A stretch of 64,000 bases of DNA from Algibacter miyuki (lineage in GTDB: Bacteria; Bacteroidota; Bacteroidia; Flavobacteriales; Flavobacteriaceae). The translations under genes were made by a program, and so were the position numbers. Below are positions 25,331 through 34,463 of this stretch, piece after piece (the stretch's first letter is position 1; each line of letters opens with the position of its first letter). Under the pieces are notes generated by a model. That model was given only the letters and a program-made list of their open reading frames with translations, was not told the DNA's origin and made no database searches. The stretch is from positions 1,184,501 through 1,248,500 of the forward strand of contig NZ_JAUFQP010000013.1 of NCBI RefSeq assembly GCF_030409805.1, given 5' to 3'.

Positions 25331-26269
25331 TTAAACCATTTTTTCCTTAATTGAATCAATTATAGGCTCTAAATCACTTTTGTAATCGAACCAAAGCGTG
25401 CCTTCTTTCTTTTTAAACCAAGTGAGTTGGCGTTTTGCGAAACGTCGGGTGTTTTTCTTGATTTCTGAAATGGCAAATTCTAAAGTCCATGTTTGGTCTA
25501 AATAATTAAATATTTCTTTGTATCCGACAGTGTTTAATGCATTCAGGTTTTTGTAAGGTACTAAGGTTTTTACTTCTTCAATTAAACCTGAATTTACCAT
25601 AATATCTACACGTTGATTTATGCGGTCGTAAATAAGTTCGCGGTCCGCAGTTAAACCAATAGTTATAGTTTTAAAATTGCGTTTATTTTTTTCTTTATTT
25701 AAAAATGAAGCATATGGTTTTCCAGTACCAATACAGATTTCTAAGGCGCGAATAACACGATGCGGATTGTCTATTGCAATGGTGTTGTAAGATGTGTTAT
25801 CTAATTCTTTTAGTTGGGTTTTTAAATGCTCTAAACCATTATCTTGTAGTGATTTATTAAGCGCTTCCCGAATAGATGGTTCAACTTCAGGGAAGTGATC
25901 TAAACCATTAGTTACGGCATCACTATATAGTCCAGAACCACCAACCATAATAACAACATTGTGGTTTTTATAAAGTGTATTTAAACAAGTGATGGCTTCT
26001 TTTTCGAAAGTCCCCACGTTGTAATTTTCTTCTATAGATTTGTTGTGAATAAAATGGTGTTTAGCGCCATCAAGTTCATCTTCGGAAGGTGCTGCTGTAC
26101 CAATTTGCATTTCTTTAAAAAACTGTCGAGAATCGGCTGAGATTATTTCGGTTTTGAAATACTGTGCTAGTTTTATGCTTAATGCTGTTTTTCCGATGGC
26201 TGTTGGGCCAACTATGGAAATTAAATATTTTGGTGTTGTGCTGATGGTTGTTGTTTTAATGAATGACAA
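25331..26269 (-). CDS. miaA: tRNA dimethylallyltransferase
   Basis: MiaA adds a dimethylallyl group to A37 of tRNAs that read codons starting with U. The core has the P-loop GPTAIGKT, then SADSRQFF, GTAAPSEDELDGAKHH and, later, the conserved GYKE and the C-terminal basic helix (TRRFAKRQLTWFK). The start is uncertain. The frame is open to a GTG at 26341, but those first 24 residues do not look like MiaA, and a TATTTTTG promoter-like box overlaps the TTG at 26269. I used this TTG (312 aa, the usual length). An ATT slightly downstream is also possible. Upstream sits the second dispersed repeat copy. Confidence 0.92.
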   Translation of the reverse strand: MSFIKTTTISTTPKYLISIVGPTAIGKTALSIKLAQYFKTEIISADSRQFFKEMQIGTAAPSEDELDGAKHHFIHNKSIEENYNVGTFEKEAITCLNTLYKNHNVVIMVGGSGLYSDAVTNGLDHFPEVEPSIREALNKSLQDNGLEHLKTQLKELDNTSYNTIAIDNPHRVIRALEICIGTGKPYASFLNKEKNKRNFKTITIGLTADRELIYDRINQRVDIMVNSGLIEEVKTLVPYKNLNALNTVGYKEIFNYLDQTWTLEFAISEIKKNTRRFAKRQLTWFKKKEGTLWFDYKSDLEPIIDSIKEKMV

Positions 26270-26371
26270 AAATATAGAAAAGTATGGAGTTTTGTGTTGT
26301 GAATGGCTTCTCTTTTTTAAGCTCTTAGATTTAAAATGCACTTTTAAATATACCCGATGCTAGCGGATACA

Positions 26372-26460
26372 CGCGTTAAGCATTGTAGAGGAAAGCCCAC
26401 AGCCTGACGTAGGAAGTGCGCGGACTTGTAACGGAAAGCCTGACCTGAAAGGTAACGCCC
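26372..26460 (-). repeat. GC-rich 89-bp dispersed element, copy 2 (inverted)
   Basis: The minus-strand sequence starts GGGCGTTACC at 26460 and ends TTAACGCG at 26372, keeping the same 6-bp GCGTTA/TAACGC ends as copy 1. It aligns to copy 1 without gaps over 89 nt, with about 15 differences by eye. It lies between miaA and the K+ channel gene, right after the channel's stop codon. No target-site duplication is obvious. Confidence 0.8.
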
Positions 26461-26468
26461 AAATGATA

Positions 26469-27296
26469 TTAAGGGTTTAGTGTTTGGCCACAGTTGTAAC
26501 AGAATTCTGCATTATTTTTATGGCCTTCGGCGGCGCAATTGCGGCAAGCTTGCGTATTGGTAGGTGTTTTTTGTTCGGATGCTTTGGTGAGTTCGGAGGT
26601 GACAATACCTGTGGGAACAGCAATGATGCCATAACCAATAATCATAACGATGGAGGCGATGAATTGCCCTACTGGAGTTTGTGGTGCGATGTCGCCATAA
26701 CCTACAGTTGTTAGGGTTACAATACACCAATAAACACTTTTTGGGATGTTGGTAAAACCATTATCTTCACCTTCGACCAAGTACATAATGGTACCCAAAA
26801 TTATAGATATGATGATTACTGCAAAGAGGAATACCGATATTTTGGCGCGACTGGCTCTAATGGCACTCATTAAATTATTGGATGCGCCCATGAAACGCGC
26901 GAGTTTTAAAATCCTGAAAACTCGAAGTAAACGTAAGGCGCGTAGGGCTACTAGGGCATGTGTGCCTGCAAATATGAGTGATAAATATTTTGGAATGGTG
27001 GATAGTAAATCGATAATGCCGTAAAAACTAGTGATGTAATGTAGCGGTTTTTTTACGGTGATGATGCGGGCCACGTATTCGATGGTGAATAGAATGGTAA
27101 CAATCCATTCGCAAATGTCAATTATTTTATGGAACCGGCTGTCTATTGTTTTTACGCTTTCGAGCATTACGAGTATGATACTGGCAATGATTACAACGAG
27201 CAGAATGACATCGAAAAGTTTGCCTTCGCGTGTGTCGGCTTCATAAATAATTTCGTGAAGACGGGCTTTCCAATGCTTTTTATTTGGTGTATTCAT
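26469..27296 (-). CDS. Voltage-gated potassium channel with C-terminal zinc ribbon
   Basis: The 275-aa inner-membrane protein has six helices (about residues 25-215). S4 has regularly spaced Arg and Lys (RALRLLRVFRILKLARF, about 122-138), and the pore loop carries the K+ selectivity filter TVGYGD (about 196-201). Tetrameric K+ conduction gated by voltage is expected. The C-terminus ends in a small Cys4 ribbon (CRNCAAEGHKNNAEFCYNCG, about 251-270), so a cytosolic zinc-binding tail replaces the usual larger ligand domains. The gene is flanked by the dispersed repeat and a DUF3857 gene on the same strand. Confidence 0.93.
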   Translation of the reverse strand: MNTPNKKHWKARLHEIIYEADTREGKLFDVILLVVIIASIILVMLESVKTIDSRFHKIIDICEWIVTILFTIEYVARIITVKKPLHYITSFYGIIDLLSTIPKYLSLIFAGTHALVALRALRLLRVFRILKLARFMGASNNLMSAIRASRAKISVFLFAVIIISIILGTIMYLVEGEDNGFTNIPKSVYWCIVTLTTVGYGDIAPQTPVGQFIASIVMIIGYGIIAVPTGIVTSELTKASEQKTPTNTQACRNCAAEGHKNNAEFCYNCGQTLNP

Positions 27297-27404
27297 GTAT
27301 TATTATAACGTTTTACAAAGCTAAAACGTGGTATAAGGAGCTGTTAGTTCTGTTTTAACTATTAAAAGTAACGGTTTTGTTGGGGTAAAACTAATGATTT
27401 TTGT

Positions 27405-29369
27405 TTATTTTCTCTGTATTAAGAAAAGGGAGTTATTTTGAATGTGGACCACGCTGTTCATGAATTCTTTTAAATACGGGTAATATTCTTCAGGATAAAG
27501 GCTTTCGGAGAGATTAATTCTGATGAAAAGCTGAATATGATTGTCAAAGGTTTGTGAGGAAAATATAAGTAAGCCTTTGTTGTTTGGTATGGCGAGGGTT
27601 TTGCTTTCGGGATTTTCGAGTATCTGAAATTTTGTATTGTCGAAATTAAGTTTAAAACTATAGAAATAGGTTGCTGAATAACCAAAATCAATAGGATAGG
27701 AGCGCTCTTGTAGCTTGAAAGGGTTGGTGGTAAAAAACTTCGAAATAAAAGGGTTTAGGTAAAGGTTTTTAGCTTCAGGGTTGTCGAATTCAAGTTTAAC
27801 GTTGTAGCTTTCTATGAAGTCTTCGCTAGTTTTACCTTCGCTTAAAATACTGTGGTTTTCTATTTCTAGATTAGGGTATTGGTTTTCTAATTTATCGATG
27901 TAACTATTTGGGTTTGGATAGTAGTTTTTCTTACTGTTAATGGCTTTGTATCCTGTGTTTCGACTTTTAATAGTGCCAGATATAGAGGTGTCGTTGTTTA
28001 AGGTTAGGTCTGCGGCATACTGTATGGATGTTGATGTTTTTGGAGTGATATCAATCCATTGGCTCCCATTTTTAAAGTCTAAAAGACGTCCTTGACCATT
28101 TAAACATCTAAAAGGAATACCGCCAAAACTTAAAAACCGATCGGTGGCATCTAAAAAATAAGTTTCTCCATTTATAATAACCTGCGTTATAAGGTAGTTG
28201 AAATCTGAGATTACAGGGTAAATAGTGGTTGGGAATCCGTTATTTCTAGTAGAAATTAGAACCGGTTTTGCATCGAATTTGGCTTCTTTTAAAACGTTAT
28301 GGAGTAAGATATTTATAGAAGAGACGTTCCCGGAATGGGTTTTAATGAGGTCTTTTATGGATGCATCTGTAAATATTCTATAATCGCCATTCCATGTATA
28401 ATTGTTTTGAATGTATGTGTATATGGCTTGGGCTTTTTTTAAGGCGTTGGTTTCGTTGATGATTTCGGGTGGAAGTAAGTCTTCTAAATTCACCGACTTT
28501 CTGAGTTGGCGTCCAATTTCCTTTTCGGTTTTAAATTCTTTGTCAACGTCTTTCCATGTTTTGGTGTAATCCTTAATAGTGCCGTCCATGCCTCTAAAGG
28601 TTTTTAACTCATATTCTAGCCGAGCTAAATAATTGTTTTTAGTAGTCATGTAATCTTCCTCAATAAAAGCAGGAATATCGCGCATGGCGTAAATGTTAAT
28701 GCCACAGTCAGCCGAAGCGCCATTGCCCATTTCGAGGCATTTTTTCTTGATTTCCGATGTATGATTTGCTAGTTTTTGTTCGCCTACAAGCTTAACATTG
28801 TATAACCAGTTTCCTGGAATGTTTTCTTTGTACTCACTGTAAATTTTAGGGATATGGCTTTGGAAATTCCAACCGTGATATTTAAACATGAACGGAGAAA
28901 TAATGGTGTAGCTGTAAGTGATTACAGAGCCTTCTTTAAGGTTTGGTAGGGTGAATTTTGTTAATGTGTAATGCGCGTCGTAATCTTCGGTAAAAATATC
29001 TTTTTGAAGAATTTGTGATTTAACTATTTTGCCAGCAATCTCGTTGTGTGTGCTTGCTTTAATGTTTTCTACTTTTTCCCAACTGTCTTTAGATTTATAA
29101 AGATATATGGTGATGTTTGCGTTATCAAAACCTTCTTTATTTATTAGTTTGATTTTACGTTTTATTTCGGTACGTAAATCATAATCGTTTGGATCTACAT
29201 AACTGCTACCTTGCTCGTAAATAACGATGGCATTTGCTGAAGAATCCTTACTGAAACCTCTAGCTCGAATATCTTCTAATTTAACATCAAACGTTTCTGA
29301 GTTGTATGATTCTTGAGCAAAGCAAATAGGACTTAAGAATAAAAGAAAGAGAACGATATTAAGCTTCAT
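27405..29369 (-). CDS. DUF3857 / transglutaminase-like exported protein
   Basis: The 654-aa product has a signal peptide (residues 1-18, ending CFAQ), an N-terminal DUF3857 beta-sandwich region (about 60-230), and a transglutaminase-like domain (about 270-420). In the latter, the usual Cys position appears to be replaced: the aligned segment reads HSGNVSSINILLHNVLK, with Ser instead of Cys, so it is probably not a catalytic transglutaminase. The last third is a further beta-rich domain. It likely acts in the periplasm or at the surface. Such proteins are common in Bacteroidetes and of unknown role. It begins 2 nt after the DnaQ-type gene, so both are co-transcribed. Confidence 0.85.
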   Translation of the reverse strand: MKLNIVLFLLFLSPICFAQESYNSETFDVKLEDIRARGFSKDSSANAIVIYEQGSSYVDPNDYDLRTEIKRKIKLINKEGFDNANITIYLYKSKDSWEKVENIKASTHNEIAGKIVKSQILQKDIFTEDYDAHYTLTKFTLPNLKEGSVITYSYTIISPFMFKYHGWNFQSHIPKIYSEYKENIPGNWLYNVKLVGEQKLANHTSEIKKKCLEMGNGASADCGINIYAMRDIPAFIEEDYMTTKNNYLARLEYELKTFRGMDGTIKDYTKTWKDVDKEFKTEKEIGRQLRKSVNLEDLLPPEIINETNALKKAQAIYTYIQNNYTWNGDYRIFTDASIKDLIKTHSGNVSSINILLHNVLKEAKFDAKPVLISTRNNGFPTTIYPVISDFNYLITQVIINGETYFLDATDRFLSFGGIPFRCLNGQGRLLDFKNGSQWIDITPKTSTSIQYAADLTLNNDTSISGTIKSRNTGYKAINSKKNYYPNPNSYIDKLENQYPNLEIENHSILSEGKTSEDFIESYNVKLEFDNPEAKNLYLNPFISKFFTTNPFKLQERSYPIDFGYSATYFYSFKLNFDNTKFQILENPESKTLAIPNNKGLLIFSSQTFDNHIQLFIRINLSESLYPEEYYPYLKEFMNSVVHIQNNSLFLIQRK

Positions 29370-29371
29370 TT

Positions 29372-30736
29372 TTAGTCGAAGTTGATTATTTTTAGACGTT
29401 TGTTTTTGCGGATGTAATTTTTAATAATATGCTGGGCATCTCTATTGTTTTCCATGGGAGTGATAATGGATTCTAATACATCAATATTGTTAATTTGATA
29501 GTTTAGATTAACAAATCCAAGTCCTTTAAAAACACCGTTTTCTATTAAAACAGCGCTACGTTCATCAACTTCGCGACCTCTATCAATAATAACCATGTTT
29601 TTATTGTTGCAACTGTTTTTTTCAATTAAAGCATTTACACGTTTATTGTACAATTCTGGCGCTTCTTTTTGAATGCAAGCACCTTCACAATTTTTAACAT
29701 CGTAGCTAAAACAACTTGTTTTTGTTTTGTAGATGCCACTGAGTTTTTGGCAGAGATTAAACTCTTCCACAGCGTTCATGATAAAACTCTTTCCGCTTTG
29801 AATATTTGCGAATGTGGTAATGTTTTTTTTACGTCCGTCGGCCACATCAATTTTTAAATTAATGTATTTGTTTTCATCTATAAAAGAATATAAAGCGTGA
29901 GTAAATTTAGATCGACGTAAAGCTTTGTTGAAAAGCGGTTTATTGCGTTTTATTTCTTCACTTTCTTTAAGAAGTGCAACAAGTTCGCTACCTGTAGCTT
30001 CGTAAGTTACAGCGCTTACTAATTTCTGTATCTTTTTAGATTTAGAATTGGTAGCCGTGAAATGTTGATTTAGGCGTTTTTTAATGTTATTGCTTTTACC
30101 GATATAAATAATATCACCTTCGGCGTTGTGGATATAGTAAACTCCTGTAATGGATGGTAATCCATCTAAAATATTTAAAAATTTGGAGTCCAATTTGTTT
30201 TTTGCACCTAGCTTAATAGATTTCTGAATAATAGTTTTACTCGTGTCTTTAGCGAGTAAAAGTTTAAACAGTTTTACCGTAGCCAAAGCATCGCCAGAAG
30301 CACGGTGCCTGTCCGTAACCGGGATGCCAAGCGAGCGTACTAGCTTGCCTAAACTATAAGAGGCTTGGTCTGGGATTAAATCTTTAGATAATTCTACCGT
30401 ACAAAGTGTTTTTCGTTTGTAGTCGTAGCCTAAGCGTCTAAATTCTGTACCTAAAATTCGATAATCAAATTGTGCATTATGAGCCACTAGAATACAATCT
30501 TCGGTAATTTCTATGATACGTTTAGCAACTTCGTAAAACTTTGGTGCATGCGTTAGCATTTTACTGTTTATGCCGGTTAGGTTGACTACAAAAGGTTGAA
30601 TTTCGCGTTCTGGGTTTACAAGGCTTATAAATTGATCGACAACCTCGTGGCCATCGAATTTGTAAATGGCAATTTCAGTTATGCCTTCTTCGTTAAATTT
30701 TCCACCAGTGGTTTCAATGTCTACTATTGCGTACAA
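29372..30736 (-). CDS. DnaQ-type 3'-5' exonuclease fused to GIY-YIG nuclease (Cho/UvrC-like)
   Basis: The 454-aa protein begins with TTG. Residues 1-165 form a DEDDh exonuclease: DIETTGG (6-12), HNAQFDYRIL (about 86-95) and HRASGDA (about 143-149) hold the acidic metal ligands and the His. Residues about 195-280 form a GIY-YIG domain (GVYYIHN, YIGKSNNIKKR), as in UvrC N-terminal domains and the excinuclease homologue Cho, and the C-terminal part resembles the UvrC-like region with Cys residues (CSYDVKNCEGAC). This fusion is known in several phyla. A role in DNA repair, with both incision and end processing, is plausible but not shown. Confidence 0.9.
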   Translation of the reverse strand: MYAIVDIETTGGKFNEEGITEIAIYKFDGHEVVDQFISLVNPEREIQPFVVNLTGINSKMLTHAPKFYEVAKRIIEITEDCILVAHNAQFDYRILGTEFRRLGYDYKRKTLCTVELSKDLIPDQASYSLGKLVRSLGIPVTDRHRASGDALATVKLFKLLLAKDTSKTIIQKSIKLGAKNKLDSKFLNILDGLPSITGVYYIHNAEGDIIYIGKSNNIKKRLNQHFTATNSKSKKIQKLVSAVTYEATGSELVALLKESEEIKRNKPLFNKALRRSKFTHALYSFIDENKYINLKIDVADGRKKNITTFANIQSGKSFIMNAVEEFNLCQKLSGIYKTKTSCFSYDVKNCEGACIQKEAPELYNKRVNALIEKNSCNNKNMVIIDRGREVDERSAVLIENGVFKGLGFVNLNYQINNIDVLESIITPMENNRDAQHIIKNYIRKNKRLKIINFD

Positions 30737-30874
30737 AGGGTTGAATTATAAGTTAATAAATAACGCTTAAAGGTTATTTTTGTTGATTTTTTACTGTACT
30801 TAGGGTTAGCAATGTTCTTTTTATAAACTAAAAACAGACTGGTTGTGAACGGCTTGTTTTTTCGATTTAAAGTG

Positions 30875-31537
30875 CTAACTTCTAGTACCAAATATACTAC
30901 TTCCAACGCGAACCATTGTGCTTCCTGATTGAATTGCTAATTTATAATCGCCACTCATTCCCATGGAAATAGTGTTAAACACTGATTTATTGGTGTTTAA
31001 TTCTTTTAAATTATCAAAAGTAGATTTTAAAAGCTTGAATTCAGTTTCCACTTGCTGCTCATCTTCAGTAAAACTCGCCATGCCCATAACACCAGTAATT
31101 TGAATGTTTTTTAAGGTTGAAAAATCTTGAGATTGAAGAATTTCAGAAGCTAAAGTAGGCGACATGCCAAATTTTGAATCTTCCGAAGCTATTTTTATTT
31201 GAAGCAAACAATTGATTGTTCTATTGTGTTTTTCGCCTTGTTTGTTTATTTCTTCTAGTAGTTTGTAGTTGTCAACACCATGAATTAAAGCTACAAAAGA
31301 CGCCATGTATTTTACTTTATTGCGCTGTACATGCCCGATCATATGCCATTGAATATCTTTTGGCATGGCTTCAAATTTATCGGCCATATCTTGGATTTTA
31401 TTCTCTCCAAAAATACGCTGTCCGTTTTCGTAGGCTTCCATTAAATCCGGGATAGGTTTGGTTTTTGAAACCGCTACAAGAGTAACGTGGTCGGGGAGTG
31501 TTGCTTTTATTTGTTTAAGGTTGTTGCTAATACTCAT
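30875..31537 (-). CDS. YggS-family PLP homeostasis protein
   Basis: This cytosolic protein binds pyridoxal phosphate as a single TIM barrel and helps control free PLP and amino-acid pools. The 220-aa sequence carries AVSKTKP (about residues 22-28) with the PLP lysine, GENKIQD (about 45-51), the segment WHMIGHVQRNKVK (about 64-76), and the C-terminal GMSGDYKLAIQSGSTMVRVGSSIFG with the phosphate-binding loop at about 190-215. The length is normal. It sits 138 nt upstream of the exonuclease fusion on the same strand, downstream of the dehydrogenase genes. Confidence 0.94.
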   Translation of the reverse strand: MSISNNLKQIKATLPDHVTLVAVSKTKPIPDLMEAYENGQRIFGENKIQDMADKFEAMPKDIQWHMIGHVQRNKVKYMASFVALIHGVDNYKLLEEINKQGEKHNRTINCLLQIKIASEDSKFGMSPTLASEILQSQDFSTLKNIQITGVMGMASFTEDEQQVETEFKLLKSTFDNLKELNTNKSVFNTISMGMSGDYKLAIQSGSTMVRVGSSIFGTRS

Positions 31538-31642
31538 GCTGCGTTTTTAATAATTTCTTTTAATTTTTTGTATCGCTTAGTTTGGAAACCGATGCTTCAT
31601 TTTATTTGTTCAAAGTAAAACAGATTGAGTTTGATTATTCCT

Positions 31643-32530
31643 TTAAGAAAATTGCTTAGAAACAGTCTCTGCCTTTCTGTTTTCCGAATAATCATAAAAA
31701 CCTTCACCGGATTTAATACCTAATTTTCCTGCGTTAACCATATTTACTAATAATGGGCACGGCGCGTATTTGGGGTTTTTAAAACCGTTATACATCACGT
31801 TTAATATGGATAAACAAACATCTAAGCCAATAAAATCAGCCAGCTGTAATGGCCCCATAGGGTGTGCCATGCCGAGTTTCATAACGGTGTCAATTTCAGT
31901 AACGCCAGCAACACCGTTGTATAGTGTTTCTATAGATTCGTTTAACATGGGTATTAAAATACGGTTAGCCACAAAGCCAGGGTAATCGTTAACTTCTACG
32001 GGGGTTTTGCCTAAAGTTTCCGACAGATTCATAATGGTTTTAGTGGTTTCGTCGCTGGTATTGTAACCGCGGATTATTTCAACTAAAGTCATAATAGGCA
32101 CTGGATTCATGAAGTGCATGCCAATAACCAAATCGGGTTTAGAAGTTACTGCTGCAATTTCAGTAATAGAAATAGAAGACGTATTGGTGGCTAAAATGGT
32201 GTTTTTGGAAGTAGCTTCATCTAACTGTTTAAAAATTTTTAGCTTTAAGCTCAGGTTTTCAGTGGCAGCTTCAATAACTAGGTCGCTATTTTTTACACCT
32301 TCAGGAATAGAAGTAAAGGTGCTGATATTTGATAAAGTATTGGTCTTATCCGTTTCTGAAATTTTTTCTTTAGCAACCATACGGTCTAAATTCTTCGAAA
32401 TCGTATTTAAACCACGTTTTAAAGCAGCATCGCTAATGTCTATTAAATTCACTGTAAATCCGCTTTGTGCAAAGCTATGCGCAATACCATTACCCATAGT
32501 TCCTGCGCCAATTACTGCAATGTTTTTCAT
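31643..32530 (-). CDS. 3-hydroxybutyryl-CoA / 3-hydroxyacyl-CoA dehydrogenase
   Basis: The enzyme interconverts 3-hydroxyacyl-CoA and 3-ketoacyl-CoA with NAD(P). The 295-aa protein has the Rossmann motif GAGTMGNGIAHSFAQSG (about residues 7-23), HFMNPVP with the catalytic His (about 139-145), the substrate Asn in the region FVANRILIPMLNE, and the C-terminal dimer domain beginning MKLGMAHPMGP. Typical length. It is preceded by a Gfo/Idh/MocA oxidoreductase (57-nt gap) and followed by yggS on the same strand. Whether it serves butyrate-type or fatty-acid oxidation is not decided by the context. Confidence 0.93.
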   Translation of the reverse strand: MKNIAVIGAGTMGNGIAHSFAQSGFTVNLIDISDAALKRGLNTISKNLDRMVAKEKISETDKTNTLSNISTFTSIPEGVKNSDLVIEAATENLSLKLKIFKQLDEATSKNTILATNTSSISITEIAAVTSKPDLVIGMHFMNPVPIMTLVEIIRGYNTSDETTKTIMNLSETLGKTPVEVNDYPGFVANRILIPMLNESIETLYNGVAGVTEIDTVMKLGMAHPMGPLQLADFIGLDVCLSILNVMYNGFKNPKYAPCPLLVNMVNAGKLGIKSGEGFYDYSENRKAETVSKQFS

Positions 32531-32587
32531 AAAAAGAATCAGTTTTTAGTTTTCGCTAAAGCGGAAAGGTATTAAGCCGTTTTTAAA

Positions 32588-33547
32588 TTAAAAGCAGTCA
32601 ATAATTCTGTTAGCCACACGTAGCGCTTCTGTACCGTCGTGTAAGGTAACTACAGGTGTTGTGTTGGTGTTTATGGCGTCGGCAAACGTGTTTAATTCAT
32701 CTAAAATAGAATTATTATCGGCAACTTTTGGACTATCAAAATAGATTTGCTTTTTTACGCCTTCTGCATTTTGTAAAACCATATCGAAATCGCCAGGATT
32801 TTCAGGAGCATCCTTCATTTTAACTACTTCACATTTCTTTTCTAGAAAATCTACCGAAATATAAGCGTCCTTTTGAAAGAAGCGGGCTTTACGCATTTTT
32901 TTAAGTGAAATACGACTCGCTGTTAAGTTGGCAACGCAGCCATTTTCAAACTCTAAACGTGCATTTGCAATATCGGGCGTATCACTAATTACTGAAACAC
33001 CACTTGCTGAAATGTGCTTTACTTTAGATTTTACAATGCTTAAAATAATATCGATATCGTGTATCATTAAATCTAATACCACAGGAACATCGGTGCCTCG
33101 TGGGTTAAATTCTGCCAAACGATGCGTTTCAATAAACATGGGTGATTTTATCTCGTCTTTAACGGCTAAATAAGCGGGATTAAAGCGTTCTACATGACCT
33201 ACTTGTCCGCGTAAATTATGTTCAGCTAAAAGTGTTCTAATGTGTTCCGCTTCTTCAACGGTATTGGTAATTGGCTTTTCAATAAAAACATGCTTTCCTT
33301 TTGCTATAGCTTGCTTGGCGCAATCGTAATGCGATAGTGTTGGCGTTACAATATCCACCATATCTACAGCGTCTATAAGGTCGTCTATTGAGCTGAAAAA
33401 CTTGTAGCCAAACTCGGCTTCTACACGTTTTCCGTTAGCTTCATCGGCATCATAAAACCCGACAAGATTATATTTTTCTGATTGATTAAGAAGTCTTAAA
33501 TGAATTTTTCCAAGATGTCCAGCACCAAGTACTCCAGCGTTTAGCAT
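32588..33547 (-). CDS. Gfo/Idh/MocA family oxidoreductase
   Basis: The 319-aa protein has an N-terminal NAD(P)-binding Rossmann fold (GAGHLGKIHLR, about residues 8-18; EKPITNT with the catalytic Lys, about 94-100) and a C-terminal alpha/beta domain with the conserved segment LDLMIHDIDIILS (about 158-170). Members oxidise or isomerise sugars and related polyols; the substrate is unknown. It is the first gene of a minus-strand series leading to 3-hydroxyacyl-CoA dehydrogenase and yggS, and is divergent from pcm. Confidence 0.92.
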   Translation of the reverse strand: MLNAGVLGAGHLGKIHLRLLNQSEKYNLVGFYDADEANGKRVEAEFGYKFFSSIDDLIDAVDMVDIVTPTLSHYDCAKQAIAKGKHVFIEKPITNTVEEAEHIRTLLAEHNLRGQVGHVERFNPAYLAVKDEIKSPMFIETHRLAEFNPRGTDVPVVLDLMIHDIDIILSIVKSKVKHISASGVSVISDTPDIANARLEFENGCVANLTASRISLKKMRKARFFQKDAYISVDFLEKKCEVVKMKDAPENPGDFDMVLQNAEGVKKQIYFDSPKVADNNSILDELNTFADAINTNTTPVVTLHDGTEALRVANRIIDCF

Positions 33548-33704
33548 AATTATAGGTTTTTAACAAAAATAACATATTTAGAACTTCAATGTGCTTCTTT
33601 GGGCTTAAAATTTTATTGGATTCTTGTTAAAAATAAAATCTTCAAAAATAGTTTTACCCTTTGAAATCTTTGACTAATTTTAACCCTGTAAAACTTCGCA
33701 CGCA

Positions 33705-34346
33705 TTGAAAGACACTTTTAGACATCACGGATTAAGACAGCAATTGGTTAATGTGTTAAAAAACAAAGGCATAACGCACACAGGTGTTTTGGCGGCTGTT
33801 GGTAAAATTCCACGCCATTTGTTTATGGATTCCGGATTTTTAAATCATGCATACCAAGATAAAGCGTTTCCAATTGGTGCCGATCAAACCATTTCGCAAC
33901 CTTATACCGTGGCTTTTCAGAGTGAATTAATGCAAATTAAGCCAGGACACAAGGTGTTGGAAATTGGTACAGGTAGTGGTTATCAAACCGCTGTGCTGTG
34001 CGAATTGGGTGCTAAAGTATACAGTATAGAGCGCCAAAATGAACTCTTTAAAAAAACCAGTAAGTTTTTACCTAAATTGGGGTATAGACCTAAAAAACTC
34101 ATTTTTGGAGATGGTTATATTGGCTTGAAAGCCGAAGCGCCTTTTGATAGTATTATTGTAACGGCTGGAGCGCCTTTTGTACCGAGACCTTTATTAAGTC
34201 AGTTGAAAATAGGAGGCAGGCTTGTGATTCCAGTAGGTGATGATGTACAAATTATGACACTTTTTGTTAGAAAAGGTCCAAAGGAATTTGAAAAAGAGGA
34301 ACTTGGTGAATTTCGTTTTGTACCGTTATTGGAAGATAAGAATTAG
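33705..34346 (+). CDS. pcm: Protein-L-isoaspartate O-methyltransferase
   Basis: Pcm methylates isoaspartyl residues in aged proteins using S-adenosylmethionine, starting their repair. The 213-aa protein starts with TTG (no in-frame ATG upstream fits). It has the substrate-loop region (PRHLFMDSGFLNHAYQDKAFPIGADQTISQPYTVA spans about 30-64) and SAM motif I VLEIGTGSGYQTAVL (about 84-98), followed by IERQ and GDGY. Length fits the family. It is divergent from the Gfo/Idh gene; the intergenic region is 157 nt and AT-rich. Confidence 0.94.
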   Translation: MKDTFRHHGLRQQLVNVLKNKGITHTGVLAAVGKIPRHLFMDSGFLNHAYQDKAFPIGADQTISQPYTVAFQSELMQIKPGHKVLEIGTGSGYQTAVLCELGAKVYSIERQNELFKKTSKFLPKLGYRPKKLIFGDGYIGLKAEAPFDSIIVTAGAPFVPRPLLSQLKIGGRLVIPVGDDVQIMTLFVRKGPKEFEKEELGEFRFVPLLEDKN

Positions 34347-34350
34347 GAAA

Positions 34351-34391
34351 AAAGCTTTTTTGAAAGTTTTATTAAGATTCAAAAAAGCTTT
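34351..34391 (-). terminator. Terminator between pcm and the PLP-lyase gene
   Basis: A perfect 14-bp stem (34351-34364 with 34378-34391). The A-run to its left gives a U-run on the minus strand, so it mainly ends the minus-strand lyase gene; the T-run for the pcm direction is weak. Confidence 0.65.
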
Positions 34392-34463
34392 TGAGAATTC
34401 TGTAAGAAAAAAAATAACATTCCAGCTATATTGTTAATTATTAAAGTTCTTTTAGTGTCTCAC

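Noticed and set aside
30724..30906. 60-codon minus-strand ORF between yggS and the exonuclease fusion
   Set aside because: It overlaps both neighbours, and its composition is typical of AT-rich spacer.
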